Of a DNA stretch of 64,000 nt, positions 47,071-58,330 are shown in pieces. The notes beneath the pieces are model-generated. The model did no database searches. It was given only the letters and a program-made list of their open reading frames with translations, and was not told where the DNA came from. Source of the stretch: Gonocerus acuteangulatus (taxonomy: Eukaryota; Arthropoda; Insecta; Hemiptera; Coreidae); contig OX328131.1 of assembly GCA_946811695.1 (NCBI GenBank), positions 6,841,326 to 6,905,325 on the forward strand. Reading direction: 5' to 3'. Each line of letters starts with the position of its first letter. The first letter of the stretch is position 1. The position numbers were made by a program, and so were the translations under genes.

Positions 47071-47936
47071 GTATAATGTTTAAAAACATTTGAGAAAATT
47101 TATTTCAGCCATTTAACCATGCGCCTCTACTCTTAAGAGGAAGGGGCATGGGATCGACTCTATATCTGCCATTACCAAGTTGCAAGAAGAGATCTGAAAT
47201 TCCAGCACTTGAAGAGAGACTTGAAGAAGTCTAGGAGTGGGGGACTATGACTCATCTAGCAAGTTTCTTCTCTATTAGTCTGATTGTAGTTATGTGAATC
47301 ACTGATTTAGACAGTTGTAGTTCTGTCATCCAAGGCTGTCTTTTCCGTGGACCATTAACCAGCTACTTAAAATCTTTTTAAACGTGTTTGACTTAGTATT
47401 CACAGATAGAAAAATTCTCAAGATAGTTGTAAAAGTTGTAAGTTTTCTAAAATACATTTTTCAAACAATCCTAGATTAAAAACCATTCAGCTTACAGTGA
47501 ATTATTATAAACAAGGTAAGAAGTGAATTGTAGTATTATTCTCATAATAAAAATAAGATTTTCTGGCAGGATTGAGTATTTTATATCAATCCAGCCAATT
47601 TAAAAAAAATAAAAAATTATTATTTTTCAAAAATTAGATTATCTTCTGTGATGAAATCTTAATTTTAAAACATTATTGAATAAATGAAATGTAAACAAAA
47701 AACAACATACTATCTTCTATTTTCAAATCTATATTTTTTAGAAAACAAAAAATTGTTTTATTGTTTTTACATATGTTGATGAAAAAAGCAAGGATTCAAT
47801 TGTGCCAAGGAGCCCCGTAAAATTATATAGAAAATGATGTACCTTTATCTTCTAAACAAACAATGTGGTTATATAAAATTATATCTAATTATTTATGTAA
47901 CTGGGTGTATTTTGACAATACAATTAAATTATCCAC

Positions 47937-47939
<3 letters not shown>
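47071..47939. other. Intergenic, nothing recognised
   Basis: AT-rich, no gene or repeat end recognised up to the (TA)n tract. Confidence 0.35.

Positions 47940-47980
<41 letters not shown>
47940..47980. repeat. (TA)n microsatellite
   Basis: About 40 bp of TA dinucleotides abutting the left end of the MITE at 47981. Confidence 0.9.
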
Positions 47981-47982
<2 letters not shown>

Positions 47983-48480
47983 GTACCCTGGAGGTAAAGG
48001 ACACCATGTCACATATTTGTAATTGTTCAGGAGAGCCAAGTTTCCATAACATTGAACTATTAAAATTTGTTTCTTTGTTACTTATAGAAACTGTTTAAAA
48101 AATGTTGTTTACATTGTAATTGGCATTGATAGGTAATTGGAAGTATTGATCGTGGCCAAACAAAAAAATTCCTCCACATGGTGTTTTTTATCTCTGATGA
48201 AAATGGACATGATTTTATTGAGAGGAGATCGTGGCAACTGAGAGATCGAGCAACAATTAAACCATTTTGACACGTAAAATGTAATTTTATTAAGAAATAA
48301 CGACTGAACCCTGACTATCCCTACCTGTGCATGATTTTATTTTTCACTGTCTTATCTTCTTTATTTTGGGAACAGGACATAGTGCCCTATACCATTATAT
48401 AGATAGAAAAATCCATATTATGAACATGTTGTTAAGTCAATTTAATTAAAAACATGGTGTCCTTTACCTCCAGTGTACAG
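47981..48480. mobile_element. 500-bp MITE with 29-bp inverted ends, upstream of the muramidase
   Basis: Left end CTGTACCCTGGAGGTAAAGG continues to ACACCATGT; the right end is its inverted copy with one mismatch. It is inserted in AT repeat (ATATATAT on both sides, so the 8-bp duplication is plausible but not diagnostic). It ends 106 bp before the muramidase start codon and so forms most of its upstream region. Confidence 0.85.
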
Positions 48481-48537
48481 ATATATATGTATATAATTTT
48501 ATAAATAAATTTATAATTGTGTACAAGGAATTCTATT

Positions 48538-48549
48538 TTTTATTTCAGG
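48538..48549 (+). promoter_or_regulatory. Probable 3' splice site in the muramidase 5' leader
   Basis: TTTTTTATTTCAG (to about 48549) is a strong acceptor, 37 bp before the ATG. It suggests an untranslated first exon upstream, as is common when acquired bacterial genes gain host expression. Confidence 0.5.
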
Positions 48550-48586
48550 TTTATATATAAAATAGAAGAAACTAAATCTTGTAAAA

Positions 48587-49258
48587 ATGATGAAGCCCAT
48601 AATATTCTTTGCTTCTTGCTTGATTGCTACTTCTTATTCAGAAGTGAATGTAATTATTGATTTGTCACATTGGAATGGAAATGTGAATTTCAGAACAGCC
48701 AAACAAAACGGACTTGCTGCAGTAATTCACAAAGCAACGCAGGGAATAACTTATGTTGATTCTAAGTATACAACCAAGAAAAGCCTAGCAGAAAAAGAAG
48801 GGCTTTTGTGGGGCGCTTATCATTTCGGAGTGGGAGGGAAGAGTGGGGTAACACAAGCAAATCATTTCCTCCGAACGGTAGGAGATACGAGCAAGGTTTT
48901 GTTAGCTCTGGATATCGAAGAAAATACGAGCGGAAAGTCGATGAGCGTCGCCGAGGCGGAAGAGTTTGTTAATACGGTTAAAGAAAAGACCGGGAGATAT
49001 CCGCTGATATACGGGGACAGCTATTTCCTCGAGAAGTACAACACGCCAACGCTGAAGAAGTGCAAACTCTGGATTGCACACTACACTAACAGCGCCAGTC
49101 CAAGACTTCCGTCCGGATGGAGTTCGTGGGTGCTTTGGCAATACACGGACGGTAGACTAGGAGGAATTCCTCGCACACTCACAGGTGTTGGGACTTGTGA
49201 TAGAAACAGGTACAGCGGAACTCTTCAGCAGCTCAACGCGAAATGGCCCGATCTTTAA
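48587..49258 (+). CDS. GH25 family muramidase (lysozyme), horizontally acquired type
   Basis: 223 residues, one exon. It hydrolyses the beta-1,4 link between MurNAc and GlcNAc in peptidoglycan. Residues 1-18 form a signal peptide (hydrophobic I-I-F-F-A-S-C-L-I-A, then T-S-Y-S), so the enzyme is secreted. The mature part is a complete GH25 barrel: D25 in I-I-D-L-S-H-W, I-H-K-A-T-Q-G, W-G-A-Y-H-F-G, the catalytic D109-I-E111 in L-A-L-D-I-E-E, Y-P-L-I-Y-G-D, and L-W-Q-Y-T-D-G near the end. Length is normal for a single-domain bacterial GH25. Two ATGs in tandem; either gives the same signal. The gene is GC-richer than its surroundings. GH25 is a bacterial/phage/fungal family; transfers into arthropods, for instance aphids, are established. 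A role in antibacterial defence or symbiont control is inferred. Confidence 0.95.
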   Translation: MMKPIIFFASCLIATSYSEVNVIIDLSHWNGNVNFRTAKQNGLAAVIHKATQGITYVDSKYTTKKSLAEKEGLLWGAYHFGVGGKSGVTQANHFLRTVGDTSKVLLALDIEENTSGKSMSVAEAEEFVNTVKEKTGRYPLIYGDSYFLEKYNTPTLKKCKLWIAHYTNSASPRLPSGWSSWVLWQYTDGRLGGIPRTLTGVGTCDRNRYSGTLQQLNAKWPDL

Positions 49259-49501
49259 ACTTCATTTTCTTCACTTAAAGCCTTAGTAATTCTTGTTTAA
49301 ACAACATTTATTAAAAATTGAAGAAGGTTACAGTTATAATTTTGTCACTCAATATATTTTTTAGAAATAATTATTTTTCTTTCTTAATTACACCCTATCC
49401 ACACCTGTATAGTACTTCTCAGCGGATGAGCCCAGTGTGATCCATATACAGGACAACCCGCATTGAGATTTCATAACTTTAGGGGTTAATTCTGCACCTA
49501 A

Positions 49502-49975
49502 TTTGTAGTTCAGGGACGCAGAAATGAGCGTCCTATCTCAACATGTATCAGAGTTATTTAAACATTTGTCTATTTTCAAAACTATTGGGTTTTTTTTATG
49601 AAAAACTGTGTTTTCCGGAATGTTAATGAGCTGTAAATGACGAACACATTTTTAGAATTTACATTAATTTCCAATATGAAAAACCTGTTATTGAAATGTT
49701 GTCATGTAAATTAACAGCTATACTAAGAGCCATTGAGATGTGAACTATTTTTCTTAACTCATTCAATGTTTTTTTAATTAGCTATATGTAGACTTAGCGG
49801 TTTGCCTCCGCCTCAAAAGTTGCCTTATATAATAAGCTTTATTTTAATCCGGAAAACACAGTTTTTCATTAAAAAAAAAAAAAACCCCAATAGTTTTGAA
49901 AATAGACAAATGTTTGAATAACTCTGCTACATGATGAGACAGGATGCTCATTTCTGCGTCCCTGAACTACGAGGA
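49502..49975. repeat. Foldback, about 130-bp arms
   Basis: TCAGGGACGCAGAAATGAGC (left) against GCTCATTTCTGCGTCCCTGA (right), continuing through the AAAACTATTGGG/CCCAATAGTTTT and GTTTTCCGGA pairs. Loop about 200 bp. Begins about 245 bp past the muramidase stop codon. Confidence 0.8.
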
Positions 49976-50074
49976 CGCTTCCTTGCTGGGATACAGAGGA
50001 ACAAGATCCTAGCAAGGAAGTTTAAAGGAGAATATTCATTTCAATACTTCACTTTAAGGCTACTTGCTGAAATT

Positions 50075-50645
50075 TCTTTAGGAAATAAAAATCGGTGCTT
50101 ACGTATTAGCTACACCACAGGTTAGAGATCTGGGTCTCGTTCAGAGATCTAGATCATCAGCGCAGGCGCTTAACTCAGCATTTTGGGAGGACTATTGGCT
50201 GTTATGTTTGTAGTAACCGACTTGTTTACTTTCTGTTTTAACGCAATTCATTATCATTTTTTCTTCCTTTGGGCAATTTCCTTCCCTTGTTTGTGTTCTT
50301 CAGCCTTGAGCCCATTTTCCACCGAAAAACCAGTGATCTATATTACCAACGGGTTGGAATGACTAGTTTCGATATAACTTCGAGTGAGAGTAGCAAGCGT
50401 AACCCATAGCAATTATGCCATTAACATAAGCGCTACACGTTTCCGCTCGCTCAAGGTTATATCAAACTCTAGTTAACCAAACTCATTGATAATATACATA
50501 AATGGTATTTCCGTGGCCAAATTGGCAAAAATTCAATTGACTTCTGTGCCTGTGCTGATGATCCAGATGTCAGAACGAGACCCTGTTCTCCAACCTGTGG
50601 TGTAGCTAATCCGTAAGTACCTAAAAATCATATCAACCAAGTATT
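50075..50645. mobile_element. Foldback with a nested smaller foldback
   Basis: GTATTAGCTACACCACAGGT (left) pairs with ACCTGTGGTGTAGCTAAT (right), together with GTCTCGTTC/GAACGAGAC and AGATCATCAGC/GCTGATGAT. Inside, 50336-50490 carries the GTTTCCGCTCGC/AACTCTAGTT arm motif also seen at 34905-35087. Confidence 0.75.
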
Positions 50646-51060
50646 CAATAAATATGTATTTTTAAAGCTTCACATAATCAATTTATGACAACATAAATAA
50701 AAAAAAAAAAACTTAGAAAATAATAATTTTTTGTAAAATTGATAAAATAATTCTAATTACTTTTTTTAATTATACTGGGTAATGATCAATTTATTTGTAG
50801 TAATAAAAATCAATCAAATTTCTTCTAAAAATAATTAAGAACAAAAAAAAAAAAAAAAAAAGATGAAAATGGCATTGCATTGGATGCACTGCAAACATAG
50901 AAATAAAATAATAATTACTTATGCTAGAAATTTCACATTTAACAAAAATAACATCAGAAATAAAACCACCCGCCAAGGGCTTACTCACACTTCTTAATCC
51001 TTTCCCGACAGTGAGCTGATGTATCAACACACCAGAAGGTTTTCCCTTGGGACTGTAAGA

Positions 51061-51120
<60 letters not shown>

Positions 51121-51960
51121 CAATCTATTAACTAGCAAGGTATACATTATGTATTTATTAAATTAACACTTTGTGGTAATTTTAGTAACACCATTTTATG
51201 GTCTTTAATAATAAACAATGCAGTTTTTTCATTATAGTAACTGATTTTTTTGTATGAATTTATAAGTAGGAACATAATTGAAAATATATCATAAGGAAAA
51301 AATATATCCGCAGAATTGTATCCCTATCCAAACCAGAATTTAATTCCTAATATATTCAATATCAGTCCCTAATACAGAGCCGCCACATTTGGACATTTTA
51401 AAATTATTTTCATCTTGAGTTTTGAGCGAAATGAGAATAAAAGTCGATAATCGGTGCAGCAAAGTTCACTTTCGGTACTTGTAGTTTTATTACGACTCCT
51501 AATGAAATATACTATTCTCTGACTGCACTTGTTTTGTCGTTAATGTACATTAAAAAAATATAGATCTAATTCAAATAAATATAGGCTACGCCCGCCTATA
51601 TTTCTAAACCCCATTCTTTTAACAACTCATAACCTATACATTTTTTCCAATTAGCGAGGCCCGGCCCAGGCCCGGACAACAGTACCCGGCAGTCCCCCCC
51701 CCATGTGGCACCCCTGCCCTAATAACATAAAAATCTTCAATTTTCAGTTTTACAGTTTCAAAATTTTTGTGATTTATTACTTTTTCTAGACCATGAATAA
51801 GAATCACCAATGGTGACGAGAAGGCTAACTAAACAAACAATGTTTTTGACAAAGAACGTTCCTTAAGCATTATTTATTTTCAGCTCAATGTAACCAATAG
51901 AGAAATAATAAAGATCTTTGGTATTTCAAGCATTCTCTATTAATCTTAAAAACTCTGGCT
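50646..51960. other. Intergenic, (TA)n tract and unidentified repeats
   Basis: A (TA)n tract at 51064-51117. A short dispersed repeat (51365-51650: GAGCCGCCACA and TATATTTCTAAACCCCATTC) is related in inverted form to 3290-3360. No gene seen. Confidence 0.45.
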
Positions 51961-51964
51961 CTGG

Positions 51965-53990
51965 AATCATGAGACATCTCATTTCTTCCATTCAGCATTT
52001 GTGAAATAATTCAAGAAATACATATGATTTTGTTGTACCTATTGCTCTCGAAACCTCCAGCTCTGTTCCTTCAATAGAATCACGAGCTATCTCATTTTTT
52101 CCATCAATCAATTGAGAAATACGAGGTAAGGTCCAAAAGTTTCCGGCCTGTCCTGCTTCCCCTCCTTCAAACGTGCCGGGACCTGCACGCCTATGCAGGT
52201 CCATTCCTGCTCACTCCATACCCATCGCCCGCACTTCCTCAGTCTTGTCAGTCAGTGTCCAGCCTTGAAGGAAACTCCCCATTTTTACAATGTTCAAACT
52301 CGAGTACCGTGCGGTAATTAAATTCTTTTGTAAAGATGGTCTTACTCCTGCGCAAATTAAAGAGCGCTTGGATTGTGTATACGGGCAGTCCTCCCCCTCG
52401 TATTCCACAGTGAAAGAATGGGCAAAATTATTTAAGTTAGGGAGAGAAAGTCTAGAAGATGACCCGGTCGCCCATAGGAAGCTGTCACTTCTGAAACAAT
52501 CCAACTTGTGGAATCTGAATTGCTGTCTGACCGGCGACTAAAAACCAAGGAAATAGCAGCGAGGTTAGGGCTTTCAAAAGCAAGTGTTTTGAGGATCATC
52601 AAAGAACATTTGTATATGAATAAGGTTAGTGCAAGATGGGTTCCAAAAATTCTTTCAGCTGCTCAAAAACAGGAACGAGTTTACTGCTGCAATGAATTTT
52701 TACGTGAGTATAATGCCGAGCCAAGGAATTTTTTGGACTCAATTGTAACTGGGGATGTGACAATGGTTCTATATTATGACCCACTCAGCAAAAGAGAGTC
52801 CATGGAATGGAGAAGACCAGGAGAAGCGCCTCCTTTAAAGGCAAAAATCACGCAGTCAACAAAAAAGGTAATGGCCACAATTTTTTTGGACTGTAAAGGA
52901 ATAATACTGATAGATTTTAAAGAAAGGAATACCACAATGAATGGTGAGTATTATGCAGCCCTACTTCACCGGTTACGAGACGCCATTAAAGAGAAGAGGC
53001 GAGGGAAGTTAAGCAGAGGTGTCTGCCTCCTTCACGACAATGCCTATGTCCACACAGCATTGATTTCCAAGGCCGCTGTGAAGGACTGTGGATTCCAAGA
53101 AATCTCTCATCCACCCCACAGCCCAGACTTGGCCCCTAGCGATTTCTACCTTTTCTCAAAGTTAAAATCTGACCTTCGTGGAAGGCGATTTAACACTGAC
53201 GAAGAGCTCCAAGCAGCAGTGGAAGAACATTTTTTTAACAAAGAAGAAAATTATTTTTTTCGTGGTATAGAAATGTTGCCAAAGTGTTCTATTAAGTGTA
53301 TTGAACTTAAGAGGAGAATATATTGAAAAACAGTAAAACCAGTTTTTTTCTTTCACCTTTCCTTCTATCCCAGGCCGGAAACTTATGGACCTTACTACGT
53401 ACCTCATAAAAGAAATGTGATTTTGTTTACCTGTTACTCTTGAAACTTCCTGCTCTGCTTCTTCAATAGAATCATGATACATCTCATTTATTCCATCCAT
53501 CAATTGGGAAATAACTCATAAAAGAAATGTGATTTATTTTTACCTATTACTCTTAAAACTCCAGCTTAGCTTCTTCAATAGAATCCTGAGTTATCTCATT
53601 TTTTCCATCAATCAATTGAGAAATACCTCATAAAAGAAATGTGATTTTGTTGTACCTGTTACTCTTGAAACTTCCTGCTCTGCTTCTTCAATAGAATCAT
53701 GAGACATCTCATTTCTTCCATCCATCAATTGAGAAATACATCATAAAAGAAACGTGATTTCTTTTTACCTATTACTCTTGAAACTCCAGCTTAGCTTCTT
53801 CATTAGAATTATGAGCCATCTCATTTCTTCCATTCAGCAATTGTGAAATAGGTCATAAAAGAAATGTGATTTTGTTGCACATATTACTCTTGAAACTTCC
53901 AGCTCTGCTTCTTCAATAGAATCATCAGACGTCCCATTTCTTCCATCGAGCCATTGTGAAAGACTTCATGAAAGAAATATGATTAAGTTA
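51965..53990. repeat. About 115-bp tandem array (split by mariner)
   Basis: Units contain CTCATAAAAGAAATGTGATT, then ACTCTTGAAACTTC, TCTGCTTCTTCAATAGAATC and CATCAATTGAGAAATA. About one and a half copies lie left of the mariner (51965-52128) and five right of it (53393-53990). The array sits just downstream of the calypso stop codon. Confidence 0.9.
52129..53392 (+). pseudogene. mariner transposon, transposase frameshifted
   Basis: A 1264-bp element with inverted ends AGGTCCAAAAGTTTCCGGCC and TA at both flanks. Transposase starts at 52290. Helix-turn-helix part, then a frameshift at about 52500-52540, then the DDE domain to 53326. The triad is seen as the D in V-T-G-D-V, the D in L-L-H-D-N-A-Y-V-H and the D in H-S-P-D-L-A-P-S-D-F-Y, the last with mariner D34D spacing. 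H-D-N-A-Y replaces the usual H-D-N-A-R. One frameshift is the main lesion, so the copy is recent but inactive. Confidence 0.93.
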
Positions 53991-54084
53991 TGCCGATTGA
54001 GTGAGCGAGCCACTCCAAAAAAGCTTGCACCATAGCTACTAACTAGCTAATTCAAAGATATTTCACTTTTTTTAAATCGAATTA

Positions 54085-54583
54085 TTACTTTTTCCTTCGA
54101 CTTTTTACTTTCTTTTTCCCGACTTTGTCTTGTCTCTTAAGTTTGGAGACAACTTTCAGAGGAACTGTCTTCTTCTGTAAGATTACAGTAGGCTGGACGA
54201 GATCCGCGAGTTTCCCCTGTTCTGCGAGCATCGAGAGGAAGGTGCAAATAAACTCATCGTAATTGTGAGTACGACGGCAATCGTCTATTTTGTACTTCTT
54301 TCTTTTGTCGTTTTCTTCCCTTAGAGACGTCTCGCAAAGACTCACCTCGGAGTCGAGGTTCTTGAGGAGTGCAAGGAGGTCTTTAGGTGCAAGAGAGTTG
54401 TCAGGCGTTTGCGATTCCTTACCTACCCTAATTACAACGTACTTGTTCTCTTCGCTCTCCGCTGTTTGAAGAACTATTGGCGAAGCGTAATCTTTCACTT
54501 CCGACCCAATGACTACAGATATCTCGTCTTCTTTCTTTCCTTTGTCGTTCACCAGCTGCTGGAGGGCATCAACGACAATTTGC
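54085..54583 (-). CDS. calypso: calypso exon 3
   Basis: Acceptor ACTTCTTTCAG to stop TAA (54085-54087). Short acidic linker, ULD domain and basic C-terminal extension. The extension is the nucleosome-acidic-patch/DNA-binding tail in the known proteins. Confidence 0.96.
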
Positions 54584-57500
54584 CTGAAAGAAGTATAGAA
54601 TGAATTATGGAAAATAAATATAGATTTAAACTTAAAAATAAATCAGTTTTAATTTTGATGTTGCTTAAAGTTCTTTTATACCCAACAATGAGAACAAACA
54701 ACAACAACAACAAAAAAACACAAAGACATTAAATGAAATACACTGGATGCTAACAAGAAAAAATGTTATACAATTTGAAGTTATCTCATATTTTTCTCAC
54801 TAACTCAGTTAACTACGTAGAGAAAAGTTAGACTAAATGCTTAACAGGAAAAATTCAAAGAAAATCATAAATTCAGTTAAAATAAAAAAAAAAATTAATC
54901 TAAAAATGACATAATTTACGAACAAAACAAAAAAAAAAAAAAAAAAAGCATGTATAATAAAAACAATAAAATATTCTAGCTCTTTACTGCAGAAATTAGC
55001 AAAAGGGATGAGGATGGGCTTCAGTCATTTACGATTGGAATTAGGAAAATGGTCATGGTCAGGCTGCAGTTCTTCACATCTGGACTTTAAAAAAATGGCC
55101 ATGGCTAGGATTCAGTTCTTTACTATTGAAATTAGGAAAATGGTCGTGCTCAAGCTTGTGTTCATTACGACTGGAATCAGGAAAATGGTCATGGTAAGGC
55201 TTTAGTTCATTACTAATTTTAGGAAAATAGTCATGGGCCGACATCAGTTCCTTACGACTGGACTTAAGAAACTGGTCACGGTAAGGCTTCAGTTAATTAC
55301 AACATGAATCAGGAAAATGGTCATGGTAAGGCTTTAGTTCATTAATAATTTTAGGAAAATGGTCATGGTAAGGCTTTAGTTCACTACTAATTTTAGGAAA
55401 ATGGTCATCGTAGGGCTTTAGTTCATTACTATTTTTTTGTGTGTGTGTGTGTTTTTGTTTAGTGGTGTATCAACAATCAGACTATTAACGCCGGGCTATC
55501 TACAGGTTGCCACCCTTTTATAATGCCAACAGCACGTGGTCGGTCACCACTGACCACGCCATGCCTGACGCTGCTTAACTTCGGAGATCAATGGCCACCA
55601 GTGCATTCAACGTGGCTATGGTTGTTGGCTTCATTACTAATTTTAGGAAAATGGTTATGGTAAGGCTTTAGTTTTCTATGATTGGATTTAGGAAAATGTT
55701 TATTCTTAATCTTTAGTTAGAAAATAAGAAATTATTTATGCACATTCTATATATTCATGAAAGAATACCATGATTTGAATTTGAGAACTTAATGAGACCT
55801 AGGTTGGGGTCTAATACCTTAAAGATTGATGAAATTTACAAAATTTCTCATCTTCCTTCTGATTCTAACAATTAGGAACAGAACTAAATCTAAACTTGTT
55901 ATAGAAACACAAACATCTGTTTTATAAAAGAGTCCAATACCTGTTTGTTCGGAGCATATTGAGTTTGTGAGTAAGCGCCAGCCTCTTGTCAGGAACTACA
56001 GCCATAAGATTGAAGCGTATGTCATTGTATTTCCCTCCGAGCCTGTCTGCTATCACACGCCTAGCTTTGTCAGTCCATTCTTCACCAACAGCCCAAGGTC
56101 CGTGGTCTATAGGGTACGGCTTTAAACCATCCAGTTCAAACAGCCTTTCATTTATCGGAACAAAACTCACAAAGTGGAACGCCTCTCCGGTGTATCTACT
56201 GCAATTATTATCATTATTAAAATTTGTACTTCTACAGAAAAAAAATAATGAAATATTTAATTAGCCAGAGTAATTGTAGCTAATCTTGCTTAATTATTTT
56301 TACAAGCACACGTTACATATAATTAAACAAGGAGATCATATATTATTTTTTATAATTTTCTGATTCCTTATCCTTAATCATGTAGGGGCTTTGATCTCAA
56401 ACAAAGAAAAATTAATTTTTTTTAGAGCCTTCTGCTCAAATTCAGGAACATAAATATGCTTTAGGTCCACCCGACAAACAGATGTAATGTACTGTATAAC
56501 ATACAGTCTTCTTTTTCGTACATGCCCACCGCATATGCCTGTAATGTTTTTTTTTTCAATTTAGTCATCACTAAAGCATATTTATGCTAAAAATTTAAGA
56601 TCTACCTCTAAAATTGGGAGCTTCTATCAGAAATATTGAAAATTATATCAAGGTCTTTAGGCAGCAAATATACAAATTCTTTGGAGAAGTGGCTATGGGT
56701 GATAGGGCTTATGCACTCCGTGCATAAGGTCGTGGGTTCGACTCCCATTAGGGGTGATGGCTTTTATTTAGAAAAAATAAAAGGAATCACCCCTATCTTG
56801 GATAGAAAAGGGTGATAACCTATAGATATCCCGTCCTAAAATTCTGTGTTAATAATAAATGGACGTTAAAATTGAAATAAAATAAATAAATATCCAAATT
56901 TTCTTTTGGACTATTTGAACATGGTAAACATTTTTTTCAAAAGCGTGTAGATTCTTATCTAACTAAAGATGTTCTTCGCTTCAGTATTTACTTCTTAATT
57001 AATTTACTTAATTCTTAAAAGAATTTTAACTGTACTGAAATATATGACTTTGATTAGTTCTTTATTTACTTAAAATCCTCAATAAAATATGCAACATTCT
57101 GAAATAGTTATTTTGACAGAAAAATTACTCAAAATATTAGTGTGAAACTGTCAAAGAACCCAATGAAAGAAAACATTTTTTGTACATTTATATATTGATT
57201 GAGATGGGTATCTAATTATTTTAAAATTATCTTCAATCTATTTATGCCTTTCATTTAGTTTATATTGTAGCATATTTTTTCAAATAGTAATATTTCTATT
57301 TGAAAGTTTCATAACTATGAATAAGAAATAGGAAGACAGTAATCGCTGGTGAAAAACAGATATTAGAGTGGGGAGCGGTTAGGGAATCTGAATTGTAAAA
57401 ACATTAAAATATAACTCTATTTAATATGTTCTCAGTAATATTTCTATAGTGGCTTAGTAAATAGCCACAGCTCACTTAGAGCATATCTTTGAAATGTAGG

Positions 57501-58164
57501 TTCAAATATAGCCTGGGGTGGGTCGACCTTTTTCAGCAATAAGATTAGGGAAAGAGGTTCCACTTTTTTGGGGGGTGCTAATAAATAGACAGGTTTCTGC
57601 TAATGGCCTAGGCAGCCAAATCACGCTTCAAAATTATAATACTTTAAGTAAAACAGACCTGCCAGTCGAGACACCTGTCGATTTATCCGGTCTCCTCCTC
57701 GCTTGAGGCATGGCATGGGAATTGTGAGCTCTCGCTAACTCAGGGGTATTACCAATAGCCCAGCCTTTATTTTCTGGATCCATACCAACAGTGTGGCTCT
57801 TGAGGCGAGTAAGTGTGGCTCCAAGATGAATATTGGGGCAATTCAAGAGAACAGAAAGCAAAGAATGAGTAGCACAACTGTTTGGAACCATTTGTTGTGC
57901 GAAGAATATGTTATTAACAATTTGTTCATCATCAACATAAATTTCACATTGATCAACAATTTTCCTTCTTGATCTCCTCTCTTCGATCCAACGAAAGAGA
58001 AATATAAATCCGTAAACAGGCCCTTCTAGGGACTTCTGAAGATCATAAATTTCTTCAACTTGAACTCCTTTAACACCAAAATCTTCAAGCAAAAGAGTAA
58101 ATAACCCAGGATCACTTTCTAATTCCAGCCAACCGTCGGTTAGTCTAGTAATGTCTAAAGGCAT
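54085..58164 (-). CDS. calypso: Ubiquitin carboxyl-terminal hydrolase calypso/BAP1, 3 exons
   Basis: Catalytic subunit of the Polycomb PR-DUB complex, which with ASX removes monoubiquitin from histone H2A in the nucleus. The three exons give 420 residues, close to the roughly 470 of Drosophila Calypso and much shorter than the 729 of human BAP1, which has a long insert. UCH domain residues about 10-240 with the full triad: Q91, C97 in P-N-S-C-A-T-H, H177 in A-F-H-F-V-S-F and D192 in F-E-L-D-G-L-K; the spacing matches BAP1 (C91, H169, D184). Conserved E-R-R-S-R-R-K, then the ULD domain ([16 protein letters not shown]) and a basic tail ending K-V-K-S-R-R-K-K. I start at 58164 (M-P-L-D-I) rather than the upstream in-frame ATG at 58212, because homologues begin just before G-W-L-E-L-E-S. 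Confidence 0.97.
55005..55710. repeat. About 42-bp minisatellite in calypso intron 2
   Basis: About ten copies of GGCTTTAGTTCATTACTAAT with AGGAAAATGGTCATGGTA, interrupted at 55432-55629 by a SINE. Confidence 0.9.
55432..55629 (-). mobile_element. 5S rRNA-derived SINE (family D) with TSD
   Basis: Minus orientation. The head reads GAAGTTAAGCAGCGTCAGGC with GGTCAGTGGTGACCGAC and CTGTTGGCA as in 5S rRNA, then AAAAGGGTGGCAACCTG. The A/CA tail is at the left. Flanked by the 10-bp duplication TTCATTACTA (55422-55431 and 55630-55639). Confidence 0.9.
55941..56198 (-). CDS. calypso: calypso exon 2
   Basis: Acceptor AATAATTGCAG, donor ACAG/GTATTG, phase 2 to phase 2. Carries the catalytic His and Asp, P-I-D-H-G-P-W, and [12 protein letters not shown]. 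Confidence 0.96.
56690..56890 (+). mobile_element. SINE family C (tRNA-Ser-type) in calypso intron 1
   Basis: GTCGTGGGTTCGACTCCCAT (box B) and the body phrase AAAGGAATCACCCCTATCTT; opposite strand to the host gene. Confidence 0.8.
57659..58164 (-). CDS. calypso: calypso exon 1
   Basis: Start codon to donor GGCAG/GTCTGT. Encodes the UCH N-terminal lobe including oxyanion Gln and catalytic Cys. Ends in phase 2. Confidence 0.95.
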
Positions 58165-58330
58165 ATTAATAATAATCTTCACTCTGACACCAAAATAACG
58201 ATGGATTGACAAATCAACAAGTTAAATTAAAACGGCCGGAACGAAACGTAACCTCCCGACATAAACAAACACCCACAGTAAATAACTATCAAGCTTACTA
58301 CTTATTACCATAGAGGCCTCAAGGATTACT
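58165..58330 (-). promoter_or_regulatory. Calypso 5' leader / promoter region
   Basis: The segment just upstream of the start codon is locally CpG-containing (CGGCCGGAACGAAACG at about 58233-58248) in otherwise AT-rich DNA and has no TATA box at a useful position. The transcription start is inferred, not seen. Confidence 0.35.

Noticed and set aside
58165..58212. Upstream in-frame start of calypso
   Set aside because: The extra 16 residues have no counterpart in homologues, and the downstream ATG has the expected distance to the conserved domain.
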